NCBI GenBank assembly: GCA_031262845.1 | Contig: JAISGZ010000233.1 | Coordinates: forward strand, 1 to 31,444 | Length of the DNA stretch: 31,444 bases | Direction of reading: 5' to 3' | Origin: Propionibacteriaceae bacterium | GTDB lineage: Bacteria; Actinomycetota; Actinomycetes; Propionibacteriales; Propionibacteriaceae | Part shown: positions 1 through 6,567 of the stretch, piece by piece | Layout of the letters: every line of letters begins with the position of its first letter | How positions within the stretch are numbered: the stretch's first letter is position 1 | Position numbers and translations under genes: made by a program | The notes under the pieces: generated by a model | Seen by the model: only the letters and a program-made list of their open reading frames with translations | Databases searched by the model: none | What the model was told of the DNA's origin: nothing

Positions 1-903
1 AACACGATCCTGCAACGCCTGCGGGCCGCCAAACTCGACCACGACGGTGTCTTGCGACCAACCCTGGCCGGCCTGTTGGCTTTGGGACAATACCCGCAAG
101 AGTTCTTTCCCCGTCTCACGGTCACCGTTGCCGCCTATCCAGGTCTTTCAAAAGCACCCGGGGTGGGAGAACTGCGGCTGCTGGACTCAGTCACCTTGGC
201 CGGGCCGATCCCAGTTTTGATCCAAGACGCCGTGGACGCGGTGCGCCGAAATACCAGAACCGGCGCCCGCATGGATGGAGTTTTCCGGGTTGACGTGCCC
301 GATTACCCGCCGACAGCAGTCCGTGAAGCCGTCACGAACGGGTTGATGCACCGTGATCTATCCCAGTTAGCGCGGGGCACACAGGTCCAGGTCAACGTCT
401 TCCTCGACCGGTTAGAAGTGTTGAGCCCCGGAGGTCTCTACGGCACCGTGACTGTGGACCGGCTGGGTGACCCCGGAGTCAGCTCGGCGAGAAACCTCCG
501 CTTGTGCGCCCTCCTCGAAGACACGATTTACCCAGGCGGCGGCATGGTGGCCGAAAACCGCGGCTCCGGTTACGCCCTCATCAAAGCCGAACTCGCCCGA
601 GCCGGAATGCTGCCCCCCGTACCATCCGACGATCTGGACTCATTCTCGGTGACCATGTTCCGACGCGAAACCGAGCAAGAAACCGAACCTACTTCGACTG
701 GTACGGCCGTGCGCCAAATCTTGCAGACCGGCGGTGAACACGCCACACCAGAGTTAGCCACAGCCACCGGCTTAAGCCGCAGCGCGGTCGTGCAACAACT
801 CAACGCCCTCATCCAAGCCGGCCTAGTCGAACCCACCGCCCCACCGCGGAGTCCACGTCGGCGTTACCGCTGGGTTGATCTGAATCAGAAACTGGCTGCT
901 TGA
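1..903 (+). CDS. AlbA_2/schlafen-type ATP-binding transcriptional regulator, 3' part
   Basis: The frame is open from base 1, so the 5' end, including the expected AlbA_2 (schlafen-like) domain, is cut by the window; an internal TTG at 52 is not the real start. What remains begins with the family segment around PTLAGLLALG. A GHKL-like ATPase part (HATPase_c_4 type) follows, with AVREAVTNGLMHRD, DRLEVLSPGGL and a glycine-rich ENRGSGYALI stretch. The last roughly 60 residues form a winged helix (TPELATATGLSRSAVVQQLN) ending in a basic wing. Proteins of this family (COG2865) are usually called ATP-binding regulators or helicase-related proteins and are common in accessory and defence islands, but their targets are mostly unknown. 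It faces the yefM-yoeB pair convergently. The family call is firm; the biological role is not. Confidence 0.85.
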   Translation, partial: NTILQRLRAAKLDHDGVLRPTLAGLLALGQYPQEFFPRLTVTVAAYPGLSKAPGVGELRLLDSVTLAGPIPVLIQDAVDAVRRNTRTGARMDGVFRVDVPDYPPTAVREAVTNGLMHRDLSQLARGTQVQVNVFLDRLEVLSPGGLYGTVTVDRLGDPGVSSARNLRLCALLEDTIYPGGGMVAENRGSGYALIKAELARAGMLPPVPSDDLDSFSVTMFRRETEQETEPTSTGTAVRQILQTGGEHATPELATATGLSRSAVVQQLNALIQAGLVEPTAPPRSPRRRYRWVDLNQKLAA

Positions 904-1035
904 TGACAACTAATTTTGCCGACGGCTGAGAAGTTGGCCCGGCTTGGCACGCACGTTACCGCTACCTCGAAAGCTTGATGGCGAAGCTTTGGCAAGGCCA
1001 CGGATGGGTCGATGTTGGCTTTTTGCTTGATATGA

Positions 1036-1087
1036 ACTTGCTACTACTTCGTAGCCCGAAGGTGAGAATTACGAAGTGGTAGCAAGT
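1036..1087. repeat. Long imperfect stem-loop between convergent genes
   Basis: Bases 1036-1053 and 1070-1087 are inverted copies: 18 positions with a single G/T mismatch, around a 16-nt loop. The left arm contains CTTGCTACTACTTCGTA. It lies between the plus-strand regulator (ends 903) and the minus-strand yoeB (ends 1135). A bidirectional transcription stop is possible, but no T-run follows either arm. It could also be the relic of a mobile-element end or a protein-binding site. A shorter inverted repeat, AAAGCTT/AAGCTTT, lies at 970-990. Confidence 0.6.
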
Positions 1088-1134
1088 CCGCTCAAGACGG
1101 GAGCCGTCTTTGGGCAGGCCTTCACCAACTCATC

Positions 1135-1404
1135 TCACCGCCGGTCGTAATGAAACCGGCATTGGGCGATGACCAAGAAATCACCCTCAATCCGATAAAC
1201 CAACCGATGCTCGCCCGTGATCCGCCGCGACCAAGCACCATCGGCGGAGTATCGCAACTGTTCAGGCTTCCCCGTCCCCTCGGTCGGAGTCCGTCGCGCC
1301 TCCGTGATCAACCGGTTGATCTTGGCCACCGTTTTCCGGTCTTGCGCCTGCCACCACAGGTAATCGTCCCAACCATCATCCGTCCAGCCCAAGCGCAAAC
1401 TCAC
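1135..1404 (-). CDS. yoeB: YoeB/Txe family mRNA-interferase toxin
   Basis: This 89-residue protein matches the usual size of YoeB, a ribosome-dependent endoribonuclease that cuts mRNA in the A site. Seen in the sequence are the family core KPEQLRYSADGAWSRRITGEHRLVY and the C-terminal RFHYD, which carries the catalytic His-Tyr of the family; the Glu and Arg expected in the active site are present in the core. The start is GTG, and GTGA at 1401-1404 overlaps the antitoxin stop, so the two are translationally coupled with the antitoxin first. The toxin looks intact. Confidence 0.93.
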   Translation of the reverse strand: MSLRLGWTDDGWDDYLWWQAQDRKTVAKINRLITEARRTPTEGTGKPEQLRYSADGAWSRRITGEHRLVYRIEGDFLVIAQCRFHYDRR

Positions 1405-1652
1405 GGCTCCACCAACTCACGCTCAGTCCATTCCCCCCGATCAATAGCAGTCAGCGCCCGGCTCAAGCGCTCCGCGTTAGCCCGCGTCGACAACAGATGT
1501 GCCGTCTCTTCCAAAGCCTCGTATTCCTCCGCCGAAACCAAGACCGCATTCCCATGCTTCGACACGATCTCCACTGGTTGCCGGTCCTCGTTAACTCGCC
1601 GAATCAGCCCAAACAAATCTTGCCGAGCCGCGGTTGCTGTCATGGCCGTCAT
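1401..1652 (-). CDS. yefM: YefM/Phd-type antitoxin of YoeB
   Basis: This 83-residue antitoxin partners YoeB and normally represses its own promoter. The N-terminal Phd/YefM DNA-binding fold is visible (TATAARQDLFGLIRRVNED, VEIVSKHGNAVLVSAEEYEALEET), followed by the extended toxin-binding tail (LSRALTAIDRGEWTERELVEP). I place the start at ATG 1652 because GGAGG lies 6 nt upstream and the Phd fold begins there. A longer open frame to 1880 runs through promoter and repeat DNA and is spurious. It is first in the operon, overlapping yoeB by 4 nt. Confidence 0.92.
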   Translation of the reverse strand: MTAMTATAARQDLFGLIRRVNEDRQPVEIVSKHGNAVLVSAEEYEALEETAHLLSTRANAERLSRALTAIDRGEWTERELVEP

Positions 1653-1669
1653 CACATACCTCCAAGACG

Positions 1670-1697
1670 TTATTAAGTACTGGATATCGTACATCAA
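1670..1697 (-). promoter_or_regulatory. Promoter and GTAC palindrome operator of yefM-yoeB
   Basis: On the minus strand a -35-like TTGATG (1692-1697) and a -10-like TAATAA (1670-1675) are 16 nt apart, followed by the GGAGG site of yefM. Two GTAC half-sites (1677-1680 and 1689-1692) separated by 8 nt lie between them. YefM proteins are known to bind TGTACA-type palindromes in their own promoters, so autorepression is a fair inference. Confidence 0.55.
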
Positions 1698-1802
1698 GCT
1701 GTCCAGCGCATCCATCCCCAGAGACTGTTCCTGAAGACACGACCGAACTGCCGTCGTGGTTCCACAGCTTGCAGACTTAACAGCCCCACCGTGAGCGCAA
1801 AT

Positions 1803-1895
1803 CCATGGCAACTGGGATCTTATAGACCATGCGACTAGTAACGTAAAAACCATGCAACTGGGATCGTATATACCTTGCAACTGGTAACTTAGAGC
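1803..1895 (+). repeat. Four tandem 23-24 nt iteron-like repeats
   Basis: Four head-to-tail units lie at 1803-1826, 1827-1849, 1850-1872 and 1873-1895. Each starts CCATG or CCTTG and carries a core like GCAACTGG followed by GATC or TAAC and then an A/T-rich tail. Units 1 and 3 resemble each other most, as do units 2 and 4. The array sits just upstream of the DUF4143 gene relic on the same strand and on the far side of the yefM promoter. A regulator-binding array for the lost gene is the simplest reading. A replication-iteron role is possible but has no support from a rep gene here. Confidence 0.7.
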
Positions 1896-1940
1896 GATGG
1901 CTACCCGATGAAGTGCAAGCCTGTAATCCTTGAACCCTAA

Positions 1941-2105
1941 CTAGCCTCGGATGTCCACACCGACGACGTCCGCCACCTGGTTTGGCTACGCCGCCGACTC
2001 GGATCAGATTGCGCCGCTACGGTTCTGATCAATACCGGTCAAACGGCTTACCGCCGCCCCGACGACGGCGTCCTGGTGATTCCAGCGGCTTTACTCGGCC
2101 CCTGA
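1941..2105 (+). pseudogene. C-terminal relic of an AAA/DUF4143 ATPase gene
   Basis: A 54-codon open frame, too short to stand alone, reads DVHTDDVRHLVWLRRRLGSD, then AATVLINTGQTAYRRPDDG, then VLVIPAALLGP and TGA. This is the typical ending of AAA-family ATPases with a C-terminal DUF4143 domain (a short WLR-x-R-LG helix, then hTG-x-x-AYR, then a hydrophobic strand ending at the stop). The frame is closed by TAA at 1938-1940 and there is no room for the ATPase body before the repeat array, so almost the whole gene has been deleted. Only the family resemblance by eye supports this. Confidence 0.65.
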
Positions 2106-2247
2106 GCTGACCTCCTCCTCAACGGACGCGATATCTGTCTCATCCTCCATCGCCTGGATTAAACGATCATCGACGGCAGGACTGACCACCACGGCTGAGG
2201 CAAAACCTCATTGACCCTCCGGCCAGGCGACGCAGAGCGCCCCCGAT
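2106..2247. other. Gap between DUF4143 relic and NACHT gene
   Basis: No convincing gene is seen. A short minus-strand frame (2091-2192, about 33 codons) reads like an acidic antitoxin tail but has no support. A 5-bp hairpin, TGAGG/CCTCA at about 2201-2215, lies downstream of the NACHT stop and is too weak to call a terminator. Confidence 0.5.
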
Positions 2248-5196
2248 TCAGGAGTCAAGTTTCAAAGCCAGAGCCGGGCGTACCGCGCCAGAAGCCGATG
2301 CGACCGCAGAGCCGTACCAGAAATCATCGTCGTTCGCGTGGCCATCAGTGTAGACATAGGCCGAAAAGTCAGGAAAGTCACCTGGCGAACGCAACCACCA
2401 CCACCAGGGCTTACCATCATACCGATACATAATTCTAGATTCAGTTTTTTTAAATAATCTCACCACTTCGGCATTACTGAGTAAAAACACCGCATCCCGC
2501 GTTTTTGGCTGTTTTTTTTCTTTGTACTGGTATTGCTTTTTTGGGCGATTGTCTTGCTCAATCTCAGCCAGACAATCGGCACCAAGAGCGCCCGCCAAAC
2601 GCGGAGTCCAGTCCTCCGCCAACCAGTGACGCAACGAGGAATCCGCCCACGAAGCCCCAGCCCGATCCTCGTGATAAGCCCGGTGGTCAATGGGTCGGTC
2701 CGCCAGGAACACGGCGGCTCGCCGCGTGTCCCCCACTGTGCGAACATCCAGGTCAACACCGCGGTCTCCGCTGTGACCACTTAACTCTCCCTTCTTTGGC
2801 CCTGACATAGCAGGGGCCAATCGCCCCGTCTCATCCAGCACACCCAGGAACCACCAGACCCGCTCAGCCAGCACCACCCGATCACCTGGATCCTCACCCA
2901 CGTCACCAACCACGGCCCGTAGCTCTCCACGCCGGACCAACTCCAGCACCGCCGCCACACCACCCCGGTCATACTGACGTAACTCATCGACCGGCTCCGG
3001 ACAGTCCAACGACCTCGCCTGCGGCCAATTCTTCCCCCACCAGGCCGAATCCCGATAACTTAGGATCACGTCATTGACCACCCGAACCATCTGAATTGTC
3101 GAGTCGCTCAGACCAGCGGTCCCAGCCCACTCACCCGAGTACCACCGACCCATACGATCCACCAGCGCCTGATCACCGGCTTCCGCCAACGACTGGCCGA
3201 AGAAATCCCACGTCTCCGTACTTGGATCCCTCATCACCCACCGAGCAGGAGCATCGTCTCGCAGTGCCCGCAACAGATACTCCGACAAGAAGAACTCCTG
3301 CAACGACGTGTGGGAGAAGCGGAAGAAGCCCTCGTCAGCCGAGTCGTCCCGCCGCCGTAGGAACGTCGTGTTGCGCAGTTCCTCCTCCAACGTGTCAAAA
3401 CTGAGCCGGCCATACCGCCGTTCCCAATCCAGTTGCGCCGCCCACCAACGTTCGAACCAGTCCTCCAAATCATCGACGTGTAACTCGCCAGTCCCCGAGC
3501 GCCACAGCTCCGCCGCCATGTCCTCCGCCAACCGCAGCTTGTCCGGCCGTTTGACTTGGCTCTTGCCAACCTCTCGGCCGAGCCATTGACGGGTGAATTC
3601 CCGGTACAACATCACGCCATAAACCTTCTGGCCCTCAGCCCGCCAGCGCTGGATCTGCGGCACCGCCTGTACCAGGAAAGGCAGCGTCACCGGCCGCTTG
3701 GACAAATCCTTCAAGTCATAGACCTCTGTCAGCATCTGCCAGATGGCGGCGATGTCTTGCCCCGGCAGCGACTCGCTCAGATAATGCTCAATCTGCTCAT
3801 CACGCAGACCGAGCAGCAGCCGGGCTTCCATCTGATTGGGCCTCAGAGAGGCGAAAGCATGGCCAGTCAGCATCTCCCGCTGTTCGCGCAGCGTCCGGAA
3901 GAACTGGATCCGGGTGGACACCAGCATCTTGGCCGGACGCGCTGACTGGAGGCCCGGACGCCGGACGACTGACAGCAACCGGCTCGTGAACTCCCGCACG
4001 AGATCCTCATCATCCAGCTGGGACAAAACCTCGTCCAAACCGTCGAAGATGACGACCGCCCCCTCGTCGATCCACTGCCATAGTTGCTCAGCGGTAACAG
4101 TGACGCTGGGATCCCAACCCCAGCGGGCGCATTCGAGCATGACCTCCTCCACCGTCGGCAGGTGCGTCGCAGCCTGGCTCCCCGCCCCGGCGCCCGTCGC
4201 CACCAAGCCCCGCGCCAGCCGCAAATCGAAGTACAACCCCCATCGTCCTTCGTGTCCGGATTCCCGGCGGCGCCGCAATTCATTCTCGAAGCTCTGACAC
4301 GTCACCGTCTTGCCCATGCCGTACTCGCCCAGCAGGATGAACAGCGAACTGCGTTGGTCATCCTCTGCCCAGGCCAGCAGTTCCGGCACGATCAACCGGT
4401 CCTCCAAGTCACCAGCGGCGTCCCGTTGACCCGTTGCCTGGCGCGTCGGCCGGGGCTCTCCATACGAATCTTGCTCCACCGGTGTCGCCTGATTCTCCAA
4501 CTCGGTGTCGACCCGCTCGAGGTCTGGCCTCGCGGGTTTCGGCGGTTGTGTCGCCGCTGGGCAAGAGCAGGCCTCCTCCCACTCTCCCTGCCCCACCCCA
4601 GCCGCAGGATTGATCGTCAAAGCCATCGGCGGCATCTCGATACCCTCCCGTGATGACGTCCCGTCAAAGCCCTCCCGCAGGCTCGGCATGTAATCCAACG
4701 AGGTCTGACCGATGATCGGGGAAGAATCTTCAGCATCAGCCTTCAACCGTGGTGGCGGAACCATCGACCGCGCGGGAAGGCCCCCTGGCGCCGACGCCTC
4801 CGACGTCACCGTTGCCACCGGACTACCGGTCAATTCCGGTCGGCCACCACCACGCCTCCCCGGCTTGGCCTCTACCGGAGACTCCAGCCGAACGACCCGA
4901 AGCCAGCGCACAGGCTTAGTCGGCGTCTTCCGCGTCAACACCATCCGGATGGACAGGCCCATCTCCTCAGCCGCGTCATTGACGGCCCCCATCCGCCGGT
5001 ACAACTCAGTCTCCGCCGCCCCCGGCTTCAGCGGCGGCAGCAGCCGTTCCACAACCGTGTCGTAAGCGACCTTCCCCTCGTCGCCGAACAGAGCCACCAA
5101 TTCCAAAGCCTGACCTCGTCGATGCTCGGTGATACCAGTCAAACTGGCGATGGCAGCTGCCGCCTCTGCCTGGCTCAGCTCTTCTCCGTGACTCAT
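2248..5196 (-). CDS. NACHT NTPase with C-terminal DUF6273 sensor-like domain
   Basis: This is a 982-residue STAND-type NTPase. The first about 110 residues are an unrecognised small domain, followed by a Pro/Ala-rich linker to about 260. The NACHT core has Walker A GEYGMGKT (290-297), Walker B VVIFDGLDEV (381-390), a sensor-like KMLVSTR (423-429) and a distal FRFSHTSLQEFFLSEYLL motif near 640. From about residue 790 to the end it matches DUF6273: ERVWWFLGVLDE, WADSSLRHWL, DAVFLLSNAEVV, WWWWLRSPGD, GAVRPALAL. Bacterial NACHT proteins are known antiphage NLR relatives with variable C-terminal sensors, and DUF6273 resembles the formylglycine/C-type-lectin fold. No nuclease, TIR or protease effector is visible at the N-terminus. 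Its ATG overlaps the stop of the membrane protein gene (ATGA). The sensor region is A/T-rich and carries A8 and A7 runs. Confidence 0.88.
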   Translation of the reverse strand: MSHGEELSQAEAAAAIASLTGITEHRRGQALELVALFGDEGKVAYDTVVERLLPPLKPGAAETELYRRMGAVNDAAEEMGLSIRMVLTRKTPTKPVRWLRVVRLESPVEAKPGRRGGGRPELTGSPVATVTSEASAPGGLPARSMVPPPRLKADAEDSSPIIGQTSLDYMPSLREGFDGTSSREGIEMPPMALTINPAAGVGQGEWEEACSCPAATQPPKPARPDLERVDTELENQATPVEQDSYGEPRPTRQATGQRDAAGDLEDRLIVPELLAWAEDDQRSSLFILLGEYGMGKTVTCQSFENELRRRRESGHEGRWGLYFDLRLARGLVATGAGAGSQAATHLPTVEEVMLECARWGWDPSVTVTAEQLWQWIDEGAVVIFDGLDEVLSQLDDEDLVREFTSRLLSVVRRPGLQSARPAKMLVSTRIQFFRTLREQREMLTGHAFASLRPNQMEARLLLGLRDEQIEHYLSESLPGQDIAAIWQMLTEVYDLKDLSKRPVTLPFLVQAVPQIQRWRAEGQKVYGVMLYREFTRQWLGREVGKSQVKRPDKLRLAEDMAAELWRSGTGELHVDDLEDWFERWWAAQLDWERRYGRLSFDTLEEELRNTTFLRRRDDSADEGFFRFSHTSLQEFFLSEYLLRALRDDAPARWVMRDPSTETWDFFGQSLAEAGDQALVDRMGRWYSGEWAGTAGLSDSTIQMVRVVNDVILSYRDSAWWGKNWPQARSLDCPEPVDELRQYDRGGVAAVLELVRRGELRAVVGDVGEDPGDRVVLAERVWWFLGVLDETGRLAPAMSGPKKGELSGHSGDRGVDLDVRTVGDTRRAAVFLADRPIDHRAYHEDRAGASWADSSLRHWLAEDWTPRLAGALGADCLAEIEQDNRPKKQYQYKEKKQPKTRDAVFLLSNAEVVRLFKKTESRIMYRYDGKPWWWWLRSPGDFPDFSAYVYTDGHANDDDFWYGSAVASASGAVRPALALKLDS

Positions 5197-5594
5197 GCCT
5201 CTCCCTTTCCCTGAGCGTCATCGCCTGACCCTGACCGTTTCCCAGCGAACCATGTTGTCAACCTGCCCGACAAAGGACGCTGGGCCTTCAAATTTGGTTG
5301 AGCAGCAACACCATCACCTCGCGACGGGAGGGCTTCACCAGAGCCGTGGCCTGTGAGTCCTCGAGTCAATTGGTTAAACGCTTTCATGTATCGCTTCACC
5401 GCCGCCTGATCCCCTCTTTTCTCAGCCTTTTTCGCCAGCCGTAAGAGATGTTTTCCATGAGCCCACAAAGCCAATATCTGGACAACCCTAATTCTCGGAG
5501 AGGGCCGCTGCGAGCGAACACCGAGAGTCAGCAAGAGAAGCCCGAAAAGAGGCCAAGCGTTGGCTAACCACTCCGTGATCTGATGATTCATCAT
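5193..5594 (-). CDS. Small single-pass membrane protein, partner of the NACHT NTPase
   Basis: I do not recognise a family for this 133-residue protein. A short polar N-terminus is followed by one hydrophobic segment (WPLFGLLLLTLGV, about residues 14-26). Then come a basic stretch, a helix rich in Lys/Ala (LLRLAKKAEKRGDQAAVKRYMKA) and a Gly/Ser-rich basic tail. The start at ATG 5594 is chosen because GGGGAGG lies 5 nt upstream; a longer open frame to 5642 runs into promoter DNA. The stop overlaps the NACHT start by 4 nt, so the two are co-translated with this gene first. A membrane anchor, or the effector of the NACHT sensor, is an inference from this coupling alone. Confidence 0.75.
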   Translation of the reverse strand: MMNHQITEWLANAWPLFGLLLLTLGVRSQRPSPRIRVVQILALWAHGKHLLRLAKKAEKRGDQAAVKRYMKAFNQLTRGLTGHGSGEALPSRGDGVAAQPNLKAQRPLSGRLTTWFAGKRSGSGDDAQGKGEA

Positions 5595-5632
5595 GGCCGC
5601 CTCCCCTTCGAGAGCCTCATGCCAACGGCTCC

Positions 5633-5658
5633 ATATTACCACTAGTTGATACTAGTTG
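5633..5658 (-). promoter_or_regulatory. Promoter of the NACHT operon with a tandem CAACTAGT motif
   Basis: On the minus strand a -10-like TAATAT (5633-5638) lies about 40 nt before the first start codon. Directly upstream of it two copies of CAACTAGT (5651-5658 and 5641-5648) repeat with a 10-nt period, one helical turn, where a -35 box would be expected. No good -35 is seen, which suggests an activator or repressor site. The motif resembles the core of the 1803-1895 repeats. Confidence 0.45.
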
Positions 5659-5743
5659 GATTTATGAGCCGAGGTCGCCCAACACTCTGAGAGGCCCATG
5701 AAGGCTTCACACAGCACGCTGAGGTTCCCTCGCCGGAGCGCAA

Positions 5744-5762
5744 CTTCAATGTCACATTGAAG
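5744..5762. promoter_or_regulatory. Perfect 19-nt palindrome in the divergent NACHT-operon/mazEF gap
   Basis: CTTCAATGT and ACATTGAAG are exact inverted copies around a single C. The site lies about 88 nt before the mazE-like start and 150 nt before the NACHT-operon start, between divergent genes. It has operator geometry; the binding protein is unknown. Confidence 0.55.
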
Positions 5763-5849
5763 CGGCTCCTCCAAACACACCACCGCTTCAGAAAGACCTA
5801 CCTCGGATTCCCCTTCCTCCCCATTGACATCACCGTTACCATTGCATAC

Positions 5850-6104
5850 ATGACCGCAGTCATCCATGACCACAAGACGACATCCGTCCGCCTGTCCACC
5901 CATGCCCGGGACGTGCTAGCCCAGCAAGCCAGCGCCGCCGGTCTATCCCTCACCGGTTTCCTCGACCAGCTGGCCGCCGACTTCGAACGTCAGAAGATCT
6001 ACCAAGCCCACCGCGAAGCCGTCCAGCGGCAAGCTGACGATCCAGAATGGGCCGCTGACGTGGAACTCTGGGCGTCCACCGAACAAGACGGCCTTGACCA
6101 GTGA
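5850..6104 (+). CDS. Putative antitoxin of the MazF-type toxin
   Basis: This is an 84-residue protein. Its N-terminal half (TTSVRLSTHARDVLAQQASA, then GLSLTGFLDQLAADFER) reads like a ribbon-helix-helix DNA-binding domain. The rest is acidic and helical (REAVQRQADDPEWAADVELW), as expected for a toxin-binding tail. It ends inside the start of the toxin gene (GTGA overlap), the normal antitoxin-first order. The start is ATG 5850. There is no ribosome site, but a -10-like TACCAT (5837-5842) lies exactly 7 nt upstream, so a leaderless transcript is likely. A longer upstream frame to 5757 would cross the palindrome and is not supported. It is a functional analogue of MazE, with the RHH form often paired with MazF in Actinomycetota. 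Confidence 0.8.
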   Translation: MTAVIHDHKTTSVRLSTHARDVLAQQASAAGLSLTGFLDQLAADFERQKIYQAHREAVQRQADDPEWAADVELWASTEQDGLDQ

Positions 6105-6481
6105 TTTCACCCACTGACCCATCTGACACTGAGATCCGGCAAGGTGACATCTGGCTTGTCAGCCTTGGCAAACCCCACGTCGGTGAGCCTGGCAAGAACC
6201 GGCCCGCCGTCGTAGTGTCCAATGACGGCATCCAATCTGGGTCCGCCCTGGACCTGATCAGTGTCGTGCCGTTGACCACCGCCCGGGCCGAGACCGCCCT
6301 ACGCCCCCGCCTACCCGCCCAACACGGCTTAGACGTCGAATGTGTGGCCGTGTGCGACGGCGTTCGCGCCCTAGTCCGCTCCCGCTTCTTGCGGAAAATC
6401 GGCACCCTGACTACACCTGAAATGAACGCCATCATGGCCGCTCGAGCACTCGTCGAAGCGTATTCACCTGGCATCACTTAA
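6101..6481 (+). CDS. mazF: MazF/PemK family endoribonuclease toxin
   Basis: This 126-residue protein has the MazF/PemK beginning (RQGDIWLVSLGKPHVGEPGK, then NRPAVVVSND). The central block DLISVVPLTT and the late block CDGVRALVRSRFLRKIGTL are also the usual family elements. MazF toxins cleave RNA at short sequence motifs and are silenced by the upstream antitoxin. The GTG start at 6101 overlaps the antitoxin TGA by 3 nt. The gene appears complete and is convergent with argF. Confidence 0.93.
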   Translation: MISPTDPSDTEIRQGDIWLVSLGKPHVGEPGKNRPAVVVSNDGIQSGSALDLISVVPLTTARAETALRPRLPAQHGLDVECVAVCDGVRALVRSRFLRKIGTLTTPEMNAIMAARALVEAYSPGIT

Positions 6482-6486
6482 CCAGC

Positions 6487-6541
6487 TATCTGCCATTTTC
6501 GTCGTCCGGAGACACCAAATTGGCAGATAACTCCGTTATCT
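6487..6541. repeat. Overlapping inverted repeats between mazF and argF
   Basis: TATCTGCCA (6487-6495) and TGGCAGATA (6521-6529) are perfect inverted copies. The right arm also starts a second perfect hairpin, AGATAAC-tcc-GTTATCT (6525-6541). The two foldings compete for the same bases. No T-run follows. It may act as a bidirectional terminator between the convergent genes, or be a copy of a small dispersed palindromic repeat. Confidence 0.6.
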
Positions 6542-6567
6542 CAGCCTCGCACTGGGCTTGGTGACGT

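Noticed and set aside
1653..1880. N-terminal extension of yefM
   Set aside because: It crosses the promoter and the repeat array; GGAGG before ATG 1652 and the family start agree with the shorter form.
2091..2192. Short minus-strand frame with an acidic antitoxin-like tail
   Set aside because: There are about 33 codons, no ribosome site, no partner, and it overlaps the end of the DUF4143 relic.
5824..5829. TTGACA as a -35 box for the mazE-like gene
   Set aside because: The matching -10 would overlap the ATG, and TACCAT with 7-nt leaderless spacing fits better; TTGACA is only 7 nt from that hexamer.
5652..5903. Minus-strand open frame over the divergent gap
   Set aside because: It overlaps the mazE-like start and the palindrome, has no family match and no ribosome site.
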